A stretch of 64,000 bases of DNA, from contig NZ_CP157940.1 of NCBI RefSeq assembly GCF_040207125.1, forward strand, positions 4,030,001-4,094,000, written 5' to 3'. This document shows, piece by piece, positions 35,446 to 44,576 of this stretch. Source of the stretch: Lacrimispora sp. BS-2 (GTDB taxonomy: Bacteria > Bacillota > Clostridia > Lachnospirales > Lachnospiraceae). Made by a program: the position numbers and the translations under genes. The notes under the pieces were generated by a model. The model was not told the DNA's origin. It searched no databases and worked only from the letters and a program-made list of their open reading frames with translations. Numbering within the stretch: position 1 is the stretch's first letter; each line of letters begins with the position of its first letter.

Positions 35446-36314
35446 TGAGCAGAAAGGGAAAAAACACAGAAATTCAGCAGATGGAAGTAGGAAAAACCAC
35501 GGGAGCGTTTTTAACGGCTGTTTTGGCGGTCCTTTCCCTGACATTTTTGTTCCCCATTGTCCTGGTTTTCATGAACTCCTTTAAGAGCAAGCTGTTCATC
35601 AGCGATGCACCGTTTCAGCTTCCAAAGGCAGGCACCTTTGTGGGACTTACCAACTATGTGGAAGGCATCCGGAAAACAGGGCTTTTCCCGGCTTTTGGCA
35701 GGTCTTTGTTTATTACGGTAGCTTCTGTGGCAGTGATCATCCTGTTCACCTCCATGACGGCCTGGTTTATAATCAGAGTGAAATCTGCATTTACAAACGT
35801 CTTGTACTATGTCTTTGTATTTGCAATGATCGTGCCGTTTCAGATGGTTATGTTCACCATGTCAAAGACAGCCAATGACTTATATTTAAACTCCATGTAT
35901 GGTCTTGTGCTTCTTTACCTGGGCTTTGGATCCGGGCAGGCGGTATTTTTATTCTGCGGCTTTGTAAAGGCAATTCCCCTCGAAATCGAGGAGGCGGCTA
36001 TGATCGACGGCTGTTCTCCCATTCAGACTTATTTTCATGTGGTATTCCCTATGTTGAGGCCCACGGCAGTGACCGTTGCCATCTTAAATGCCATGTGGAT
36101 ATGGAACGATTATTTACTTCCAAGCTTGATTCTTCCCCAGGAAAAAGGTACAATACCAATGGTCATCCAGAATCTTAAGGGCGGATATGGTTCCATCGAT
36201 ATGGGAGCCATGATGGCAATGCTGGTTCTGGCGATTTTTCCTATCATTGTATTTTATTTAAGTTGTCAGAAATATATCATAAAGGGCGTAGCTGCAGGTG
36301 CGGTGAAGGGCTAA
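35445..36314 (+). CDS. Sugar ABC transporter permease, MalG type
   Basis: A 289-residue permease with six hydrophobic segments and the EAA loop EIEEAAMIDGCSPIQTYFHVVFPMLRP. WIWNDYLLPSLIL near the C-terminus is typical of MalG-like proteins. Its ATG is fused to the upstream stop, so the pair is translationally coupled. Confidence 0.91.
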   Translation: MSRKGKNTEIQQMEVGKTTGAFLTAVLAVLSLTFLFPIVLVFMNSFKSKLFISDAPFQLPKAGTFVGLTNYVEGIRKTGLFPAFGRSLFITVASVAVIILFTSMTAWFIIRVKSAFTNVLYYVFVFAMIVPFQMVMFTMSKTANDLYLNSMYGLVLLYLGFGSGQAVFLFCGFVKAIPLEIEEAAMIDGCSPIQTYFHVVFPMLRPTAVTVAILNAMWIWNDYLLPSLILPQEKGTIPMVIQNLKGGYGSIDMGAMMAMLVLAIFPIIVFYLSCQKYIIKGVAAGAVKG

Positions 36315-36420
36315 AATTACAGAGTATTTGGTCCCTGCAGCATTCGCCGGATGCAGGAATGCAAGTCTCCCTGCGCCTGGCTCATTGCTTGCGGAAATAA
36401 ACAGAAAAAGGAGACTGATT

Positions 36421-37899
36421 ATGCGGGAATGTGGTATGTTGCTCCCGGTTGCAAGCCTACCGTCAAAATACGGGATCGGGGCATTTTCAAAAGAGGCATA
36501 TGAATTTATTGATCTATTAAAAAAAGCAGGTCAGCAGTATTGGCAGATACTCCCTCTGGGGCCCACCGGCTATGGGGATTCTCCTTACCAGTCATTTTCC
36601 GCATTTGCGGGAAATCCCTATTTTATTGATCTGGATGAACTGGTTGCTGAGGGACTGCTTACCATAGCGGAATGCGAGGCAGTGGATTTTGGAGATGATC
36701 CGAGAGATATTGACTATGAGAAAATGTATTATAACCGTTTTCCTCTGCTAAGAAAGGCTTATGGACGATGGAAAGAGCAGGGACATACGTCAGATGAGCC
36801 GGAAAAGCTTCTTGGAGAGGAAACGGCCGGATACTGCTTTTACATGGCAGTTAAGGATCATTTTAAGGGAAAAAGCTGGATCTGCTGGGATGAGGATATC
36901 CGTCTCAGAAAGGAAGAGGCAGTCTCCCGGTATGAAAAGAAGCTGTCAGATGAGATCGGATTTTATGGTTTCCTTCAGATGAAGTTTGAAGAGCAGTGGA
37001 GCCGGTTAAAGTCCTATGCAGGAAAACAGGGCATCAGGATCATCGGCGACATGCCTATCTATGTGGCATTTGACAGTGCGGATTCCTGGTTTCATCCGGA
37101 GCTGTTCCAGTTTGATGAAAACTGTGAACCTGTTGCGGTGGCAGGCTGTCCGCCGGATGGATTTTCCGCTACCGGACAGTTATGGGGAAATCCCCTTTAC
37201 CGCTGGGATTACCATGGAAAGACGGGCTACGAGTGGTGGATGAAGCGGATGGAATACAGCTTCCGCCTTTACGATGTGGTGAGGGTGGATCATTTCCGCG
37301 GTTTTGATGAGTACTATACCATTCCTGCAGGAAGCGAGAATGCCATCCACGGTGCCTGGAAAAAAGGGCCTGGAATTGATATTTTTAACAAGATGCGGGA
37401 GAAATTCGGGACCTTTGATATCATAGCGGAAGACCTTGGATTTTTGACCTCATCGGTTTTAAAGCTGGTAAAAGACACGGGATTCCCAGGCATGAAGGTG
37501 CTGGAGTTTGCTTTTGATTCCAGAGAGGAAAGTGATTATCTGCCTCATAACTATACGCAGAACTGCGTGGTATATACGGGAACCCATGATAATAATACCA
37601 TCAGTGGATGGTATGAAGACTTATCTTCAGATGACCGTCAGCTTTCCATTGACTATATGAATAACGAAAGAACGCCTCGAGAAGAGATCCACTGGGATTT
37701 TATCCGCCTGGCACTGGCAAGTGTTGCCAGACTGGCAGTGATACCGGTTCAGGATTATCTGGGTCTTGGCGGGGAAGCCAGGATCAATGTACCTTCCACT
37801 CTTGGGAAGAACTGGAGATGGCGTATGGTTTCCGGAGAAATAACAGAAGAGCTTGCAGAAAAATGCAGAAAAATTGCCAGGCTTTACGGCAGGGCATGA
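36421..37899 (+). CDS. malQ: 4-alpha-glucanotransferase (amylomaltase)
   Basis: A 492-residue GH77 enzyme that disproportionates maltodextrins in the cytoplasm. It shows the opening GMLLPVASLPSKYGIGAF, the motif WQILPLGPTGYGDSPYQSFSAFAGNPY, the nucleophile region VVRVDHFRGFDEYY, the acid Glu in DIIAEDLGFLT and the THDNNT loop. The start at 36421 is preceded by AAGGAG; the frame is open to 36328 without one. It processes sugars brought in by the preceding transporter. Confidence 0.95.
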   Translation: MRECGMLLPVASLPSKYGIGAFSKEAYEFIDLLKKAGQQYWQILPLGPTGYGDSPYQSFSAFAGNPYFIDLDELVAEGLLTIAECEAVDFGDDPRDIDYEKMYYNRFPLLRKAYGRWKEQGHTSDEPEKLLGEETAGYCFYMAVKDHFKGKSWICWDEDIRLRKEEAVSRYEKKLSDEIGFYGFLQMKFEEQWSRLKSYAGKQGIRIIGDMPIYVAFDSADSWFHPELFQFDENCEPVAVAGCPPDGFSATGQLWGNPLYRWDYHGKTGYEWWMKRMEYSFRLYDVVRVDHFRGFDEYYTIPAGSENAIHGAWKKGPGIDIFNKMREKFGTFDIIAEDLGFLTSSVLKLVKDTGFPGMKVLEFAFDSREESDYLPHNYTQNCVVYTGTHDNNTISGWYEDLSSDDRQLSIDYMNNERTPREEIHWDFIRLALASVARLAVIPVQDYLGLGGEARINVPSTLGKNWRWRMVSGEITEELAEKCRKIARLYGRA

Positions 37900-37921
37900 T
37901 GAAAGGAGATGAGTATTTCTG

Positions 37922-38956
37922 ATGGACTCCATTAATATTAAGGATATAGCCAGATTATGCGGGGTGGGAGTGAGCACCGTATCCCGGGCCATCAACGACC
38001 ATCCGGATATCAATCCAGAGACAAAGAGCATGATCATGCAGGTGATTAAGGAAAACAACTATATTCCCAATAACAGCGCGCGGAATTTAAAACGTACTGA
38101 TTCCAGGGCCATTGCGGTACTGATCAAAGGAATCGGTAATCCCTTTTTCAGCAAAATGATCCGTATCTTTGAGGAGGAGATCCAGAAAAAGAAATACTCA
38201 TTCATCCTGCAGCGGGTCGATGAACAGGAAGATGAAGTGGATGTGGCTTTGGAACTGATCAAGGAAAAGAAACCAAGGGGAATCGTATTCCTTGGGGGAT
38301 ATTTTTCCCACAGCATGGAAGAGCTTGAGCAGCTTACTGTTCCTTATGTGCTAAGTACCATCGGAATGACAGAGTACTTAGGCGAATCTCCTGATTTTTC
38401 CTGCGTATCCGTAGATGACTATGCTGAAAGCTATAAGATGACGGATTATTTATGTAAACTTGGCCATAAAAAGATCCTTATCCTGACCGCCGCTTCTGAT
38501 GATGAGAGCATCGGACGCCTCCGTCTGGAAGGATACAAAAAGGCCCTTTCAGACAACGGCATCACTCCTTCCCCATCCCTGATCATATTCTCAGAGGAAT
38601 GTGAGGAATGCTATACCATGGACAACGGGTATCGGATGATGAACCGTGTTCTGAATGAAAAGCCGGAATTTACGGCTGTTTACGCGATCTCAGACAGCAT
38701 TGCCATCGGTGCATGCAAAGCCATCTTTGAGCGTGGCATGCGGATACCGGAAGACTATTGTGTGGCCGGCTATGACGGCCTTGATATCGCCCGCTATTAT
38801 AACCCCTCCATCACCACCATCCGCCAGCCGGTAGAAGAGATGGCAAAGGCCACCATTAAAATCTTATTCGATGTGATCAAAAACAAAGCAGAGCATCAGA
38901 AAAAGGTATTTAAAGCCGAGTTAATTGAAGGAGAGTCCACAAGAAGGATCAAGTAA
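37922..38956 (+). CDS. LacI-family transcriptional regulator of the maltodextrin locus
   Basis: A 344-residue regulator: N-terminal helix-turn-helix INIKDIARLCGVGVSTVSRAINDHPDI, hinge region NNSARNLKRTDSRAIAVLIKG, then a periplasmic-binding-protein-like sensor domain ending PSITTIRQPVEEMAKATIKIL. Its place directly after malQ suggests it controls this locus in response to a maltodextrin. Target sites may be the CGTTACC repeats near 32812. Confidence 0.9.
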   Translation: MDSINIKDIARLCGVGVSTVSRAINDHPDINPETKSMIMQVIKENNYIPNNSARNLKRTDSRAIAVLIKGIGNPFFSKMIRIFEEEIQKKKYSFILQRVDEQEDEVDVALELIKEKKPRGIVFLGGYFSHSMEELEQLTVPYVLSTIGMTEYLGESPDFSCVSVDDYAESYKMTDYLCKLGHKKILILTAASDDESIGRLRLEGYKKALSDNGITPSPSLIIFSEECEECYTMDNGYRMMNRVLNEKPEFTAVYAISDSIAIGACKAIFERGMRIPEDYCVAGYDGLDIARYYNPSITTIRQPVEEMAKATIKILFDVIKNKAEHQKKVFKAELIEGESTRRIK

Positions 38957-39022
38957 TTTCACATATCGGAAACAATCCCTCCAGATCAAATGCAACATTA
39001 TGAGAAACTATATCATTAATGC

Positions 39023-39050
39023 TTCATTTTTACGCATTATTTGATATAAT
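39023..39050 (+). promoter_or_regulatory. Promoter of the LytS/LytTR operon
   Basis: TTCATT (39023-39028) and TATAAT (39045-39050) with a 16-base spacer. The spacer shares the pattern TTTTTAyGCAT..TTATT with the promoter region of the CstA-type gene, hinting at common control. Confidence 0.5.
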
Positions 39051-39091
39051 TATTATTAATATCTCATATTCGATCAAGGAGGGATTATTCT

Positions 39092-40840
39092 ATGCCTGAT
39101 ACCATGTTTTTCAGTCTTCTGCTAAATATTGGCCTCCTGGTGCTCATCGCCACTTTGCTGACTAAAATACCCATCGTACGCAGCATGCTTCTGTACGATA
39201 AAAATTCCGTCGGCTGTACGGTAACTCTGTCAGCCATATTCGGTCTGGTCAGCATTATTTCCACCTATACGGGCGTGCGGGAACAGGGAGCAATCGTTAA
39301 CACTCGCGTGATCGGTGTATTGGCGGCCGGTCTGTTAGGAGGCCCCTGGGTCGGTATGGGGGCGGCTCTGATCGGAGGACTTCACCGTTACTTTTTTGAT
39401 ATTGGGGGCTTTACTGCCCTTTCCTGTGCCTTGTCTACCCTGATGGAAGGCCTGGCAGGCTGCATATTTTCCCGCCGGTTCAAAATGGGGAAAATAAGAG
39501 GTACCGGGATCTTCCTGATCACCGCAATTGTTGAAATGGGGCAAATGGCAATCATACTCCTGATTTCAAGGCCTTTTCAGGCGGCCATGCAGCTGGTGAG
39601 GGTGATCGCATTTCCTATGATCATCATGAATGCTCTGGGCATGATCGTCTTTTTAGGAACCTTTAACATGGTATTCATGGAGGAAGACAGCCAGTTTGCC
39701 GAAAAAATGCGTCTGGCATTGGGAATTGTAGAGAAAAGCCTGCCCCATCTGCGCAAGGGTTTATACAGCAAAGCAGATGTGGAGGCTGCTGCGGAGATCA
39801 TTTACCGCTCTACTTCCTGTGCCGCTATATTGATCACGGATACCCAGAAGATCCTGGCTATGAAATCCGATGCAGGCTTATGCGCCCTAAAGGGAGATTC
39901 CATCCTGGCTCCTATCCTGGCGTCTCTTCATGACCGTAAGCCCACCATTTTTGATCATGCAGAAAAAGAAGACCCTTTCTATCCTATTTTAAAAAACCAC
40001 ATGATCGTAGCTGCTCCCATGATCGAAATGGACCATCTTATCGGCAGCCTGACTATGGTAGTCAAAAAGCACTGGCACAGTTCACAATCAGACTTAAGTT
40101 TTGCTTCTGAACTGGCCAGGCTTTTCTCTACCCAGTTAGAGCTATCTTATCTGGAATACCAGAAAAAGCTGCGGCGCAAAGCGGAATTTAAGGCTTTGCA
40201 ATCTCAGGTAAATCCCCATTTTTTATACAATGCACTTAATACCATTTCTTATGTCAGCCGGGAGAATACGGATAGGGCAAGGGAACTTCTCCGATCCCTC
40301 TCCACCTACTACCGGCAGACTCTGGAAAATGACCAGTATATGCTGAACTTACACACGGAACTTTATCACATCTCAAGCTATCTGGACCTTGAAAAAGCCA
40401 GGTTTGAAGAAAAGCTATGTGTGGAAATCGATGTGGAAGAGGATTTAAACTGCATGGTTCCCGCCTTCATTCTCCAGCCCCTGGTGGAAAATGCCATTCG
40501 TTACGGTGCCGATCAAATAGGAAACCGACTGGTGTCTATTCACGCCCATACCGGCAGCGGCTGGGTCGAAATAGCGGTTTCCGACCATGGGACCGGATTC
40601 CCCCAGGAGGTCCTTACACGATTGTATGCAGGAGAGCGCTATGGTGGAGTAGGCCTGGAGAATGTACATAAGCGGTTAATGAGCATCTACGGACAGGATA
40701 AGGGACTTCACATTCAAAGCTCAGAAAATGGCTCCAAGGTCTTTTTTCTGATTCCTGAGGCGATTTCAGAATCCAGATATATTGATGAGCTTGCTGTAAC
40801 CACTTGGCAAAAAAACAATGGAATGGAGGAACCTTCATGA
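39092..40840 (+). CDS. LytS-type sensor histidine kinase (5TM-LYT)
   Basis: A 582-residue membrane kinase. About six hydrophobic segments in residues 1-200 include the LytS receptor pattern (VIGVLAAGLLGGPWVGMGAALIGGLHRYFF). A GAF-like region follows (about 225-350), then a kinase core with the phospho-acceptor His in LQSQVNPHFLYNALNTIS and an ATPase domain ending GTGFPQ and GVGLENVHKRL. In Escherichia coli relatives (BtsS, YpdA) sense pyruvate. The stop overlaps the response-regulator start by ATGA. Confidence 0.9.
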   Translation: MPDTMFFSLLLNIGLLVLIATLLTKIPIVRSMLLYDKNSVGCTVTLSAIFGLVSIISTYTGVREQGAIVNTRVIGVLAAGLLGGPWVGMGAALIGGLHRYFFDIGGFTALSCALSTLMEGLAGCIFSRRFKMGKIRGTGIFLITAIVEMGQMAIILLISRPFQAAMQLVRVIAFPMIIMNALGMIVFLGTFNMVFMEEDSQFAEKMRLALGIVEKSLPHLRKGLYSKADVEAAAEIIYRSTSCAAILITDTQKILAMKSDAGLCALKGDSILAPILASLHDRKPTIFDHAEKEDPFYPILKNHMIVAAPMIEMDHLIGSLTMVVKKHWHSSQSDLSFASELARLFSTQLELSYLEYQKKLRRKAEFKALQSQVNPHFLYNALNTISYVSRENTDRARELLRSLSTYYRQTLENDQYMLNLHTELYHISSYLDLEKARFEEKLCVEIDVEEDLNCMVPAFILQPLVENAIRYGADQIGNRLVSIHAHTGSGWVEIAVSDHGTGFPQEVLTRLYAGERYGGVGLENVHKRLMSIYGQDKGLHIQSSENGSKVFFLIPEAISESRYIDELAVTTWQKNNGMEEPS

Positions 40841-41580
40841 AAATTGCAGTAATCGATGACGAACGTCCTGCCCGAAAAGAGCTGATCCACCAGATCTTAT
40901 CCATTTTGCCGGACAGCCTGATCAAAGAGGCAGACAGCGGAGCTGCCGCCCTGGAACTTCTTGAGGAGGAATCCTTTGATCTCATGTTTTTGGACATTGA
41001 CTTAAATGATATGGAAGGAACTACGCTGGCATCGGTGGTAAAGCGCATGCTGCCGGAGACCCAGATTGTTTTTGCCACGGCCTACTCCCAATATGCGGTG
41101 AAGGCATTTGAACTGGGGGTAAGTGATTACATCCTTAAACCCTTTGAACTGGTAAGAGTACGGCGGGTCCTTGAAAAATGCAGCCGGGATCTGGCCAGGG
41201 CGCAAAAAGAAAAGTTCACGGAGGAAGACAGGATCCCGTCTTTTTCAGCCAACCGGATGCCCATCTGCGTGAACCGTACCATCATACTGTTAGATATCAG
41301 CCAGATCGTCTATATTGAAACCTGCTTAAGAAGCTGTATCATACATACCGTCTCAAAGGATTACACGGAAAACCAGCTGCTGGGAGAATATGAAAAGCGT
41401 CTGGTGCCTTACGGCTTCTGCCGCATCCATAAAAGCTATCTGGTCAATTTAAACCACATCGCAGAAATGTTTCCCTGGGCCGGAAACAGTATGGCGGTCA
41501 AGATGCAGGGATTTGAACAGAATATCCTTCCTGTAGGCAGGGAAAAAGTCAAACATTTAAGACAGCTCATCGGGATTTAA
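40837..41580 (+). CDS. LytTR-family response regulator
   Basis: A 247-residue regulator with a receiver domain (IAVIDDERPARKEL, phospho-acceptor Asp in LMFLDIDLND, Lys in DYILKPF) and a C-terminal LytTR DNA-binding domain (about 140-245: ISQIVYIETCLRSCIIHTV, FCRIHKSYLVNLNHI). The start at 40837 overlaps the kinase stop; an upstream frame from 40804 lies inside the kinase gene. It likely activates the CstA-type gene 145 bases downstream, by analogy with BtsR-BtsT. Confidence 0.92.
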   Translation: MKIAVIDDERPARKELIHQILSILPDSLIKEADSGAAALELLEEESFDLMFLDIDLNDMEGTTLASVVKRMLPETQIVFATAYSQYAVKAFELGVSDYILKPFELVRVRRVLEKCSRDLARAQKEKFTEEDRIPSFSANRMPICVNRTIILLDISQIVYIETCLRSCIIHTVSKDYTENQLLGEYEKRLVPYGFCRIHKSYLVNLNHIAEMFPWAGNSMAVKMQGFEQNILPVGREKVKHLRQLIGI

Positions 41581-41632
41581 ATTTATTCATCCTGTTTATG
41601 ACACCCATTCTGCTTTTTGTGCATTTAGCACT

Positions 41633-41679
41633 TCCGTTCATGCAAAAAACGTTTATTTTTATGCATATTATTGTATAAT
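41633..41679 (+). promoter_or_regulatory. LytTR boxes and -10 element upstream of the CstA-type gene
   Basis: TCCGTTCAT (41633-41641) and AACGTTTAT (41648-41656) both fit the nine-base LytTR consensus, in direct orientation and separated by 6 bases. A weaker CCTGTTTAT lies at 41591-41599. TATAAT follows at 41674-41679 with no good -35, as expected of an activator-dependent promoter. Confidence 0.55.
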
Positions 41680-41724
41680 TGGTAATAAGAATGGTTTTCA
41701 TAATATTTTACAGGAGGTATGAAT

Positions 41725-43164
41725 ATGATAAGTTTCTTTGTGTGTCTGGCACTGCTGATCATCGGTTTCTTAATCTACAGCAAGGTGACTGAAAAGGTTT
41801 TTGGCCCGGATGACAGAAAAACTCCTGCTCTGACCATGACAGACGGGAGTGATTATGTACCAATGGGAACGCCCAGGATTTTTCTGATCCAGCTTTTAAA
41901 CATTGCAGGCCTGGGGCCAATTTTCGGTGCTCTGGCCGGAGCCTGCTGGGGTCCCAGCGTATTCCTTTGGATCACCTTTGGTACTCTTTTAGGAGGGGGC
42001 GTCCATGATTATATGGTTGGCATGATGTCCATGCGCCATAAAGGAGCCAGTGTTTCTGAGCTTACGGGTACATACTTAGGAAATACCATGAAGCAGGTCA
42101 TGCGTGTGTTCTCGGTGGTCCTTCTGGTTCTGGTCGGGGTTGCTTTTTCAACCGGTCCCGCAAATCTGTTAGCCATGCTGACTCCGGATGTACTTGATTC
42201 CCGCTTTTGGCTTGTGGTAGTATTGATTTACTATTTTATTGCGACTTTTGTTCCTATCGATAAGGTTATCGGCAAGATTTACCCGTTTTTCGGCATTTGC
42301 CTGATTGTTATGGCGCTGGGGGTAGGAGGTGCCATTCTTTTTAAGGGTTACCATATTCCTGAAATCACCTTATCAAATCTTCATCCATCAGGAACTCCCA
42401 TCTGGCCGACCATGTTCATATCTGTTGCATGCGGCGCGATTTCCGGCTTTCATGCAACCCAGTCTCCGCTTATGGCCCGCTGCCTTACCAATGAAAAGGA
42501 TGGCCGCAAGGTATTTTATGGAGCAATGGTGGCAGAAGGTGTGATCGCTTTAATCTGGGCGGCTGCAGGTGTTGCATTTTACAACGGTACAGGCGGGCTT
42601 TTAACAGCAATAGGCAACGGACAATCCAGCGTAGTTTATGAAATCTGCTTCAAACTTTTGGGGCCGGTGGGTGCGGTCATCGCTATGATCGGAGTCATCG
42701 CCTGCCCAATTTCTTCTGCGGATACCGCCTATAGAAGTGCCAGGCTGACGCTGGCCGACTGGTTCCAGATGGACCAGAAGCCTGTAAAAAACCGCTTGAT
42801 TCTTACAATCCCCCTGTTGACAGTCGGTGCCATACTGACCCAGTTTGATGTACAAATCGTATGGAGGTACTTCTCCTGGAGCAACCAGACTCTGGCAATG
42901 ATTGCACTCTGGTCCGCAAGCGTGTATTTATACCGGAGGAAACGTTTTTACTGGATCACAGTGCTTCCGGCAACTTTTATGTCCGCAGTATCCTTTACTT
43001 ACATCCTGATTGCGAAAGAAGGGTTCCAGCTTTCCACCGGAATTGCTTATCCGGCTGGTATTCTGTTCGCCGCAGTATGCTTTGGAGCTTTCGTTTATAC
43101 CTGTGTTCTTGGTAAAGGTAAGAATGCTTCCGCTGCCTCAGAAGAGGAAGAGGCCACAGCATAA
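41725..43164 (+). CDS. cstA: CstA-family carbon starvation / pyruvate transporter
   Basis: A 479-residue membrane protein with about 13 hydrophobic segments. It has CstA landmarks: the early DGSDYVPMGTPRIFLIQLLNIAGLGPIFGALAGACWGP, GGGVHDYMVGMMSMRHKGASVSELTG and SGFHATQSPLMARC. Escherichia coli CstA and BtsT take up pyruvate and peptides. The Met at 41725 is chosen because AGGAGG is then 7 bases upstream; the Met at 41719 is too close. Position behind a LytSR pair supports pyruvate-regulated uptake. Confidence 0.9.
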   Translation: MISFFVCLALLIIGFLIYSKVTEKVFGPDDRKTPALTMTDGSDYVPMGTPRIFLIQLLNIAGLGPIFGALAGACWGPSVFLWITFGTLLGGGVHDYMVGMMSMRHKGASVSELTGTYLGNTMKQVMRVFSVVLLVLVGVAFSTGPANLLAMLTPDVLDSRFWLVVVLIYYFIATFVPIDKVIGKIYPFFGICLIVMALGVGGAILFKGYHIPEITLSNLHPSGTPIWPTMFISVACGAISGFHATQSPLMARCLTNEKDGRKVFYGAMVAEGVIALIWAAAGVAFYNGTGGLLTAIGNGQSSVVYEICFKLLGPVGAVIAMIGVIACPISSADTAYRSARLTLADWFQMDQKPVKNRLILTIPLLTVGAILTQFDVQIVWRYFSWSNQTLAMIALWSASVYLYRRKRFYWITVLPATFMSAVSFTYILIAKEGFQLSTGIAYPAGILFAAVCFGAFVYTCVLGKGKNASAASEEEEATA

Positions 43165-43199
43165 TTTTTTAAGGGGTTTGAGAATTAAAAATTCCATGC

Positions 43200-43250
43200 G
43201 AGCTTATTTAAGAGCAGAGAAATTTGCATCTTGAATAAGCTCTCCTTTTA
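43200..43250 (+). terminator. Terminator after cstA
   Basis: GAGCTTATTTAAGA (43200-43213) pairs with TCTTGAATAAGCTC (43229-43242) apart from one mismatch, followed by TCCTTTTAAT. Confidence 0.7.
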
Positions 43251-43476
43251 ATATTCAGTAGAAAGACTCCATGATAGCCCTCTTTTATCGTGTCCTTGGC
43301 AAAGATACGGCTTACCCTTTCTTTCATTGATTTAAAAATATTAAACATTATCATAAAATAATTAAATTATACATACATGTGTTTTTATGGTACATTAGAG
43401 TTACTTAGAAATCCGTACATATTGGTATGTATTTTCCGGAAGATCAATGATATTGCAGAAAGGACTTAAAGTTAGT

Positions 43477-44574
43477 ATGGAAAAGGCAGATATAAAATAT
43501 GGTGCCTTTGTGCAGATATTGAGAGAAGAGCTTATTCCTGCCATGGGCTGTACCGAACCGGTCGCTTTGGCCTATGCTGCTGCCGTGGCAAGAAGAACGC
43601 TGGGGGAACTGCCAGACAGAGTGGTAGTAGGGGTAAGCGGAAGCATCATCAAAAATGTGAAATCTGTGATTGTTCCTAACACAGGCCATTTAAAGGGCAT
43701 ATTTCTGCTGCAGTGACAGCGGGTATCGTGGCAGGGAAGCCAGAGAAAGAGCTGGAGGTCATTGGCGCGGTAATGCAGGAACAGATCATGCAGATGAAAG
43801 AATTTATGGAAGAAACGGAGGTCAGGATAGAGCACATTAAAGACGGATTTACCTTTGACATTATAGTCACTCTGTATAAAGACTCTTCTTACAGTAAAGT
43901 TCGCATTGCCAATTTCCATACCAATATCGTTCTCATTGGGAAGGACGGAAACATATTGAAACAACGGGAAGCATCGATGGAAGAACAGCCATTGACCGAC
44001 CGGGGTTTACTCAATATGGAGGATATCTGGGACTTTATCAATACAGTAGACATCTCGGATATCAAGGAAATCCTGGACCGGCAGATTCAATATAACTGGG
44101 CTATTGCTGAGGAAGGGCTTAGGTGCAGTTATGGGGCTAATATCGGCAAGGTTCTTTTATGGACGTCCGGGAATGATGTTGCTGTGAAGGCAAAGGCTAT
44201 GGCGGCAGCTGGTTCGGATGCCCGCATGAATGGCTGTGAATTGCCGGTCATAATTAATTCAGGAAGCGGTAATCAGGGGATTACAGTTTCCGTACCTGTC
44301 ATTGTATATGCAAAAGAGCAAAAGGTCAGCGAGGAAAGAATGTACCGGGCCCTGGCTTTATACAATCTGGCTGCAATTCATCAGAAAACGCCCATCGGCA
44401 GATTATCCGCTTATTGCGGGGCGGTTAATGCAGGGGCGGGGGCAGCAGTTTCTTGATGGTGACGGCATCGTTACCAAAGGTGTGGAGGCCACACTAAAAA
44501 ATGTTGGTAGATTAGGGAAAGAGGGTATGAAGAAAACCAACGAGGAAATTATTAAAATCATGATAGGAGAATAG
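43477..44574 (+). pseudogene. Broken L-cysteine desulfidase / UPF0597 (CyuA/YhaM-like) gene
   Basis: Three pieces of one protein lie in successive frames. The first ends GHLKGI then goes out of frame near 43700, where TT appears to be extra before TCTGCTGCAGTGACA. The second runs from AAVTAGIVAGKPEKELEVIG to SAYCGAVNAGAGAA and stops at 44456. The third picks up at DGDGIVTKGVEATLKNVGRLGKEG. Compared with the usual length of about 430 residues, some 60-90 residues are missing at the second junction. MGCTEP, the Fe-S ligand region, is intact. Members degrade L-cysteine. The downstream symporter is intact. Confidence 0.85.
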
Positions 44575-44576
44575 GT

